Assembly: GCA_947175045.1 (NCBI GenBank) | Contig: CAMWLH010000041.1 | Location: forward strand, 1-11,016 | Direction of reading: 5' to 3' | Source of the DNA: an uncultured Clostridia bacterium | GTDB lineage: Bacteria > Bacillota > Clostridia > Oscillospirales > Ruminococcaceae | Length of the DNA stretch: 11,016 nt | Shown: in pieces, positions 6,694-11,016 of the stretch | How the letters are laid out: each line of letters begins with the position of its first letter | How positions within the stretch are numbered: position 1 is the stretch's first letter | Notes under the pieces: model-generated | What the model was told of the DNA's origin: nothing | Database searches by the model: none | Seen by the model: only the letters and a program-made list of their open reading frames with translations | Position numbers and translations under genes: made by a program

Positions 6694-8010
6694 TTATTTG
6701 TTTCTCCTGAATGAAGCGGTAAAGAATCCGTCTCCGCCCCCCTCGTCGGGGAAATAGGTGCGCTTGAAGCTGTTTTCCGCGGCAAGCGGCACGGGCTGCA
6801 CTATCGGCGAGAACTCGGGGTGTTCCGCGGCAAACCTGTCCGCCACCTCGTCGTTCTCCGCGCGGGAGAGCGTGCAGGTAGAGTAGACCAGCGTCCCGCC
6901 CGGCTTCACATATTTCGCGGAGGTCTCCAGCACCATCCGCTGCATCTCGGGGAGCTCCTTGAACTCCTCGGGGTTCTTGTATTTTATCTCGGGCTTTCTT
7001 CGTATAACTCCCAGACCCGAACAGGGCACGTCGCACAGCACCCTGTCCGCCATCGGCAGCTCCTCGTTGAACTTAAGTGCGTTATTCTGCCGCGGCTCGA
7101 TTATTTTCAGCCCGAGCCGCTCCGCGCCCTTTCCTATAAGCCCCACGCGCTGTTCGTGCAAGTCCATGCTTATTATGCGTCCGTTGTTCCCCATCATCTC
7201 CGCCATGGTGAAGCTCTTTCCGCCCGGGGCGGCGCACAGGTCGAGCACCGTTTCGTTGAGTATCGGGCGCAGCGTGATGCAGCAAAGCTGCGACGAAATA
7301 TCCTGCACATGGAACAGCCCGCTGCGGTAAGCTCCGCTTTTCTCGATAGCTCCCGTTCTTTCCAGCTTTATACAGCCGGGCAGCCCGGGGTACTTTTCCG
7401 CGGAAATACCCTCCTTTTTCAGCAGGTCTATCAGATCGTCCGCGTTTGTTTTAAGGTTATTCACGCGGGCGTACACGGGAGGTCTGCCGAGGGACGCCTT
7501 AAGCGCCGTTTCGGTCTTGCCCGCGCCGTACTCCGCCGTGAGCTTGTCCGCCAGCCACTGCGGGCAGGAATACTCTATTGAGAGCCGCTGTGCCGCGCTC
7601 AATCCCCTGTAATCTATGCTCTTCCCGCCGCGGATAAACCCGCGCAGCATACCGTTTACAAAGCCCTGTGCGCTGAACAGCTTCATTCTCTTGCACAGCT
7701 TAACGCTCTCGTTTACCGCCGCGCTTTCGGGCACGGAGGGCATATACAAGAGCTGATAAAGCCCCGCCCTCAATATCTCCACAACGCCATCGTCCAGCTT
7801 GACAAAGGGCACGGAGCTGTTTTTTTCGATTATATAGTCAAGGGTAAGCCGCCTTTCGATAACGCCATAGAACAGCGCCGCCGCGAAAGCCTTGTCCTTG
7901 GGGGACAGATCCGTTTCCCCCAGCGCGGAATCCAGAATAATATTGGAATAACCCTCGCCACTGTCCATTTTTTGCAGCAGCCTTACCGCTGTAAGTCGTG
8001 CGTCCGCCAT
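6694..8010 (-). CDS. rsmB: 16S rRNA m5C967 methyltransferase RsmB
   Basis: SAM-dependent RNA methyltransferase (Sun/Fmu family) that methylates C967 (E. coli numbering) in helix 31 of 16S rRNA. The 438 residues comprise an N-terminal NusB-like RNA-binding domain (about 1-130), a linker and a Rossmann catalytic domain. The catalytic domain shows DLCAAPGGK (257-265, SAM binding), DVPCSG (327-332, Cys330) and YSTCT (376-380, Cys379, the likely nucleophile), ending in DGFF (427-430). The ATG has a strong GGAGGG site 4 bases upstream. The stop TAA touches the ATG of rlmN. Upstream lies the 257-base gap with a gene remnant instead of the close junction to fmt seen in many relatives. Confidence 0.97.
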   Translation of the reverse strand: MADARLTAVRLLQKMDSGEGYSNIILDSALGETDLSPKDKAFAAALFYGVIERRLTLDYIIEKNSSVPFVKLDDGVVEILRAGLYQLLYMPSVPESAAVNESVKLCKRMKLFSAQGFVNGMLRGFIRGGKSIDYRGLSAAQRLSIEYSCPQWLADKLTAEYGAGKTETALKASLGRPPVYARVNNLKTNADDLIDLLKKEGISAEKYPGLPGCIKLERTGAIEKSGAYRSGLFHVQDISSQLCCITLRPILNETVLDLCAAPGGKSFTMAEMMGNNGRIISMDLHEQRVGLIGKGAERLGLKIIEPRQNNALKFNEELPMADRVLCDVPCSGLGVIRRKPEIKYKNPEEFKELPEMQRMVLETSAKYVKPGGTLVYSTCTLSRAENDEVADRFAAEHPEFSPIVQPVPLAAENSFKRTYFPDEGGGDGFFTASFRRNK

Positions 8011-8072
8011 GTTCCCTCCGTAATTTTATCGGTGTTTTTGCGGCTGAGCCGCGTTCGATCCGACCGTATATT

Positions 8073-8267
8073 CTACAAACCCTTTACACAGTTATAGATC
8101 ATATCTGCCGTATCAGAAATACTCATGTTCTCTGTTATCGTTCTTTCGGGTATTGAACCGATATAGTCCTTTTCCTTCCACCATCTTCTCATTTCCGTTT
8201 CTCCGAAATCCGCCCTGTTCGGCTTGGTGTTATGCCTTGACAACGTTTCTTCATAGGATATTATCCG
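8073..8267 (-). pseudogene. Probable gene remnant, C-terminal fragment of a small unidentified (perhaps P-loop kinase-like) protein
   Basis: Directly after the fmt stop, and in the same frame, an open stretch of 64 codons runs to TAG at 8073-8075. The translation is protein-like rather than random: its middle reads NTKPNRADFGETEMRRWW and its end TENMSISDTADMIYNCVKGL. Its codon choice resembles neighbouring genes. No ATG exists before residue 26. That ATG (8190-8192) has GGAG 8 bases upstream and would give a 39-residue peptide, and a TTG at residue 9 is another option. From memory the fragment resembles the C-terminal helices of small nucleotide or shikimate-kinase-like P-loop proteins, but no P-loop remains and I cannot confirm it. 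The simplest reading is that a deletion removed the 5' part of a gene between fmt and rsmB. A real microprotein is the alternative. The remaining 62 bases before rsmB hold no gene. Confidence 0.5.
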
Positions 8268-9206
8268 TTATCGGTTAAGCACAGCGCCTTTTTCCAGCTT
8301 TTTGCCGCGGAGATAAGCGTTAAGCTCCATGCGCTTGCCGCCCTCGGGCTGTATCTCGATAAGCTCCACCGCGCCGCCGTCGCCGCAGGCTACCCCGAAG
8401 CGCTCCGCGTTGATTATAGTGCCCGGTTCAGCATTGGTGTTTTCATTCGATATCTGCGCGCGGAATATCTTAAAGCGCTTTCCGTCCATCATAATATAGG
8501 AGCAGGGAATGTCCGCCATGGCTCTTATAAAATCGTAAACCTGCTTTGCGGGCTGAGTGAAGTCTATTTTCAGCTCTTCTTTGCTTATCATGGAAGCATA
8601 GCAGGTTTCCCCGCTCTGCGGAGTGCGCTCCGCCGTTCCGTCCTCGATAGCTTCAAGAGTTTCGACTATAAGCTCCGCGCCCGCCATCGAGAGCAGGTCA
8701 TGCAGATGGCTGCCCGTCATATCGGGGGTTATCTCCACACCCATCGTCTTTATCATATCGCCCGTATCAAGCCCCTCCGCCATATACATGGTGGTAACTC
8801 CCGAAACGGTCTCGCCGCACTGTATGCAGCGCTGAATGGGCGCCGCCCCGCGGTATTTCGGCAGCAAAGAAGCGTGAACGTTTATGCAGCCGTATTTCGG
8901 AAGCTCCAGCACCTCGGGAGGCAAAAGCTGTCCGTAAGCCACCACCACTATACAGTCGGGCGCGATCTCCTTAAGCACCGCGAGCGAGTGCTCCGCGTCC
9001 TCTCCTTTTCGCAGCGAAAGCGGCTGATATACGGGAATGTCATGCTCCAGCGCGCACTCTTTTACCGGCGTCATAGTCACTTGTTTTCCACGGTTGCGCG
9101 GCTTGTCGGGCTGAGTGAACACCGCCGCTATATCATGCCCCGCCTCTATCAGCCCCTCCAGACACTCCAGCGCAAAAACGGGAGTACCCATAAAAACTAT
9201 TTTCAT
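8268..9206 (-). CDS. fmt: Methionyl-tRNA formyltransferase
   Basis: Transfers a formyl group from 10-formyl-tetrahydrofolate to initiator Met-tRNA, the step that deformylase later reverses on the finished peptide. The 312 residues match the family. The N-terminal formyltransferase domain shows FMGTP (5-9), the catalytic triad Asn109, His111 and Asp147, and SLLPKYRGAAPIQ (113-125). The C-terminal OB-like tRNA-binding domain covers about 205-312. I chose the ATG at 9204-9206 (MKIVFMGTP) rather than an in-frame ATG 27 bases upstream, because MKIVFMGTP is the conserved family start and has GGAGG 7 bases before it. The upstream alternative would lie inside the preceding gene and add a Gly/Arg stretch foreign to the family. 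The start overlaps the deformylase stop in an ATGA, a translational-coupling junction. Confidence 0.98.
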   Translation of the reverse strand: MKIVFMGTPVFALECLEGLIEAGHDIAAVFTQPDKPRNRGKQVTMTPVKECALEHDIPVYQPLSLRKGEDAEHSLAVLKEIAPDCIVVVAYGQLLPPEVLELPKYGCINVHASLLPKYRGAAPIQRCIQCGETVSGVTTMYMAEGLDTGDMIKTMGVEITPDMTGSHLHDLLSMAGAELIVETLEAIEDGTAERTPQSGETCYASMISKEELKIDFTQPAKQVYDFIRAMADIPCSYIMMDGKRFKIFRAQISNENTNAEPGTIINAERFGVACGDGGAVELIEIQPEGGKRMELNAYLRGKKLEKGAVLNR

Positions 9207-9676
9207 TCCGCTTCCTCCTCGTCCTCTACCCACTCGATTACCTTATCCTTATATAAAATACCGTTCAGATGGTCTATCTCATGGCAGAACGCCCGAGCCA
9301 GCAGACCTCCCGCCTTGTACGCCATCAGCTTTCCGTAGCGGTCAAACGCTTTCGCCTTTATCCTCGCGGGACGCTTGACTACTCCCCTTTTTTTCGGGTA
9401 GGACAGACAGCCCTCCGGCTCGAGCTGCTTTCCGCGCATTGCGGTGATAACGGGGTTTATAAGCTCAATTTTTCCCGTGTCATCACCCAAATCAATAACC
9501 ACGACCCTCTTTGCAACTCCCACCTGCGGCGCCGCAAGACCTATCCCGTCCGCCGCCGCCATCGTTTCATGCATATCGTCCAGCAGCTCCCAAAGCTCCT
9601 CGTCAAAGACCGTGACCTCCTCGCTGTGCCCCCTGAGGCGCTTATCTCCGAATTTCAATATTTCTCTTTGTGCCAT
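9203..9676 (-). CDS. def: Peptide deformylase (copy adjacent to fmt)
   Basis: Metal hydrolase that removes the N-formyl group from nascent proteins. The 157 residues carry all three motifs: GIGLAAPQ (44-51), EGCLS (88-92; metal ligand Cys90) and HEIDH (132-136; ligands His132 and His136, catalytic Glu133). Lack of insertions and the length suggest the short type found in Firmicutes and many other bacteria. The C-terminus ends in a run of acidic residues (WVEDEEEAE) that is absent from the second copy. The ATG has AGGAG 5 bases upstream. The last bases overlap fmt (ATGA), as expected for the formylation/deformylation pair. By hand count it shares about 84 of 149 aligned positions with the upstream copy, without gaps. 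Confidence 0.97.
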   Translation of the reverse strand: MAQREILKFGDKRLRGHSEEVTVFDEELWELLDDMHETMAAADGIGLAAPQVGVAKRVVVIDLGDDTGKIELINPVITAMRGKQLEPEGCLSYPKKRGVVKRPARIKAKAFDRYGKLMAYKAGGLLARAFCHEIDHLNGILYKDKVIEWVEDEEEAE

Positions 9677-9816
9677 TTTATCTCCTGATTTTAAATTTTT
9701 CCCGAACCGCGCAACTGCTTCACGGCTGTAAGACTGTGTATAAAGGTTGCCCTAAAGCGGATTATTAAAAATATTTTAAAATTTTATGCGTGGGCGATAT
9801 GTTGCTGTTACAGTAA

Positions 9817-9839
9817 ACGACAAATTTATTTTGACATTC
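9817..9839. repeat. Imperfect direct repeat, copy 1
   Basis: Pattern ACGACA, an A/T stretch, then TTGACATTC (23 bases). The same pattern recurs at 9880-9900 with a two-base shorter A/T core. The repeats start 63 bases apart, upstream of the fmt-adjacent deformylase gene, and could be protein-binding sites. Confidence 0.4.
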
Positions 9840-9879
9840 ACTATATTGTACACGTTGCCTTTATCGCTTTATTTCAAGG

Positions 9880-9900
9880 ACGACATAATTATTGACATTC
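9880..9900. repeat. Imperfect direct repeat, copy 2
   Basis: ACGACA, A/T core, TTGACATTC (21 bases), matching copy 1 at 9817-9839. An inverted partial match, GAATTGTCAA, follows at 9918-9927, so TTGACATTC-like half-sites occur three times within about 110 bases. Confidence 0.4.
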
Positions 9901-9932
9901 TCCGCAAAAGTGAGCTGGAATTGTCAACCTTA

Positions 9933-10382
9933 CTAAACCGGCTTGACCCTATCGATAAACAATATCCCGTCAAGATGATCTATCTCATGGCAGAATGCCC
10001 GCGCCAGCATTCCCTCTCCCGTCATGGTGATCTCGTTTCCGTTTCTGTCCTGCGCCTTCACGGTCACCCTAAAGGGACGCTCCACGTCGCGCCACTCTCC
10101 CGGCGCGGAAAGGCAGCCCTCGCCGCCCGTCTGCCTGCCTTCATGAGAAATTATCTCGGGATTTACCAGCTCGATTACTCCGTGATTATCCCTCACGTCA
10201 ATTACCACCGCGCGCTTGAGCACGCCGACCTGCGGCGCGGCAAGCCCCGCCCCGTTTTCGGCGGCTAGCGTTTCCCTCATATCGTCCAGCAGTGTCCACA
10301 GCCGCTCGTCAAACGCGGTAACGACCCTGCACTTTTTACGGAGAACGTCCTCTCCGAACTTAACAATTTTCCTTAATGCCAT
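9933..10382 (-). CDS. def: Peptide deformylase (second, priA-adjacent copy)
   Basis: A second complete deformylase of 149 residues. Motifs are GAGLAAPQ (44-51; Ala replaces the usual Ile at position 45), EGCLSAPG (88-95; Cys90) and HEIDH (132-136). All metal ligands and the catalytic Glu133 are kept, so it should be active. It aligns to the neighbouring copy without gaps at about 56% identity (hand count). It differs in the segment 93-101 after the second motif and lacks the acidic tail. The ATG (10380-10382) has AAAGGA upstream and lies 28 bases after the priA stop. In-lineage duplication is the simplest origin. The copies may differ in substrate preference or in sensitivity to natural inhibitors such as actinonin, but that is inference. 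Confidence 0.96.
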   Translation of the reverse strand: MALRKIVKFGEDVLRKKCRVVTAFDERLWTLLDDMRETLAAENGAGLAAPQVGVLKRAVVIDVRDNHGVIELVNPEIISHEGRQTGGEGCLSAPGEWRDVERPFRVTVKAQDRNGNEITMTGEGMLARAFCHEIDHLDGILFIDRVKPV

Positions 10383-10410
10383 TTATCTTTTCCTTTCGGT
10401 TTTTTCATAT

Positions 10411-11016
10411 CTAATCAAGACCGCCGTTCATATCCGCGTGAAAGCTGACATTGTGAAACGCACGGTCACTGTACGCCTGTTTCAGGGTAGATTCGATAAG
10501 CACCCTCAGCGTTTTTGAATTTCGGCACTTTATCATAAGTCTGTGGCGATACCGCCCGTTGATCCTTCCTATGGCGCCCGGAGCGGGTCCGAGCACTCTC
10601 AGCGGCAGCCTTTCGCCGTAGGGTCTGGCGTTATCCGCAAGCATCGCCGCGAATTTCCGCGCCGCATCGCCGCACTCCTTTTCCAAGAGCGAGGAAAACC
10701 CGACCACCACCACATCGCAGAAAGGCGGGTACAGCATTGCTTCCCGCAGTTTTATCTCTTCCTCGTAAAAGGCGGGATAATTCTGCTCCGCGGCAAGGTT
10801 CAGCACATAGTGCTCGGGCGAATAGGTCTGTATAAGCGCTCTCCCCCGCTTCCCGCCGCGCCCCGAGCGTCCCACCACCTGCGTAATAAGCGAAAATGTG
10901 CGCTCATAGGCTCTGAAATCGCTTGCGTAAAGGCTGTTGTCGGTTTTGAGAACTCCAACAAGGGTAACATTGGGGAAATCCAGACCCTTGGCTATCATCT
11001 GCGTTCCCACTATTAT
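10411..11016 (-). CDS. priA: Primosomal protein N' (replication restart helicase PriA), C-terminal part
   Basis: PriA reloads the replisome at stalled forks by binding fork DNA and unwinding the lagging arm. The window holds the last 201 codons; the frame is open to the right edge, so the start is outside. Visible parts are helicase motif V (GTQMIAKGLDFPNV), the DNSLYASDFRAYERTF segment, helicase motif VI (QVVGRSGRGGKRGRALIQTY, with Ser where many homologues have Ala) and the C-terminal domain (FCDVVVVGFSS, VLGPAPGAIGRINGRYRHRLMIK). The zinc-binding region and the ATPase P-loop would lie beyond the edge. The end of the gene is intact and lies 28 bases from the second deformylase gene, the standard priA-def arrangement of Firmicutes. 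Confidence 0.97.
   Translation of the reverse strand: MIVGTQMIAKGLDFPNVTLVGVLKTDNSLYASDFRAYERTFSLITQVVGRSGRGGKRGRALIQTYSPEHYVLNLAAEQNYPAFYEEEIKLREAMLYPPFCDVVVVGFSSLLEKECGDAARKFAAMLADNARPYGERLPLRVLGPAPGAIGRINGRYRHRLMIKCRNSKTLRVLIESTLKQAYSDRAFHNVSFHADMNGGLD

Larger units (their letters stand above)
9677..9932 (-). other. AT-rich non-coding spacer between the two deformylase genes
   Basis: These 256 bases contain no open frame with a credible start on the coding strand. The longest start-associated candidate I traced is a 9-codon stub. The stretch 9760-9930 is strongly AT-rich and carries two imperfect direct repeats. No T-tailed hairpin and no convincing pair of promoter boxes for the downstream copy was found, though several isolated TTGACA hexamers occur. 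Confidence 0.6.

Noticed and set aside
6820..7581. Plus-strand open frame of 253 codons opposite rsmB
   Set aside because: It is antisense to the conserved catalytic domain, and its His/Arg-rich translation is typical of shadow frames.
8040..8052. Small inverted repeat GCGGC-TGA-GCCGC upstream of rsmB as a terminator
   Set aside because: Only 5 bp with a 3-base loop, and no T run on the minus strand; it is followed by AAAAAC.
9207..9233. Upstream ATG extending fmt by nine residues
   Set aside because: The extension lies inside the deformylase gene and is not family-like, while the ATG at 9206 has the conserved MKIVFMGTP start and a correctly spaced GGAGG.
9831..9853. TTGACA at 9831 as a plus-strand promoter
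   Set aside because: No -10 box at 16-18 bases and no plus-strand gene downstream.
9922..9927. Minus-strand TTGACA just after the second deformylase gene as a promoter for the first
   Set aside because: The expected -10 position reads CGGAGA, which does not fit.
1..11016. CRISPR array, tRNA or rRNA gene, insertion sequence, prophage attachment site, toxin-antitoxin or defence system
   Set aside because: I saw no spaced identical repeats, cloverleaf, transposase motif or terminal inverted repeats, and no paired toxin/antitoxin signature in any frame.

Overview
The window looks like chromosomal DNA of a low-to-mid GC Gram-positive bacterium. The class Clostridia is likely, and an Oscillospiraceae/Ruminococcus-like lineage would fit, though I cannot fix the genus. 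The evidence is the gene order priA-def-fmt-rsmB-rlmN-PP2C phosphatase-PASTA kinase-rsgA, a classic Firmicutes cluster, together with strong Shine-Dalgarno sites and short or overlapping gene junctions. Apart from a fragment at the left edge, every gene lies on the minus strand, so transcription runs from right to left.

Right to centre (11016 down to 1599) is the long housekeeping cluster. It starts with the C-terminal third of priA (replication restart helicase), cut by the window edge. Two tandem peptide deformylase genes follow, then fmt (Met-tRNA formyltransferase). A 257-base gap after fmt carries a 64-codon open fragment that looks like a gene remnant. Next come rsmB (16S rRNA m5C methyltransferase), rlmN (23S rRNA/tRNA m2A methyltransferase), a PP2C phosphatase, a PASTA Ser/Thr kinase (prkC/stkP type) and rsgA (ribosome assembly GTPase). 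A strong hairpin terminator closes the cluster behind rsgA. The theme is protein-synthesis start, N-terminal formyl processing, rRNA modification, ribosome maturation, and the kinase/phosphatase pair that senses the cell wall and can modulate translation factors.

Left (1598 to 255) is an accessory-looking segment. It has a TetR/AcrR-type regulator with a near-perfect sigma-A promoter and a 14-bp palindrome just upstream of it, then an unrecognised AT-rich small gene, then a bidirectional-looking terminator. The rpe and thiN genes that follow rsgA in Bacillus subtilis are absent here. The first 254 bases hold the 3' end of a plus-strand gene I do not recognise.

I do not see a new defence, mobile or biosynthetic system. 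The most noteworthy points are the kinase-like gene remnant behind fmt, the tandem deformylase paralogues (about 56% identical by hand count, gapless) separated by an AT-rich spacer with a pair of imperfect direct repeats, the intercistronic hairpin between phosphatase and kinase, and the orphan AT-rich gene downstream of the TetR regulator.
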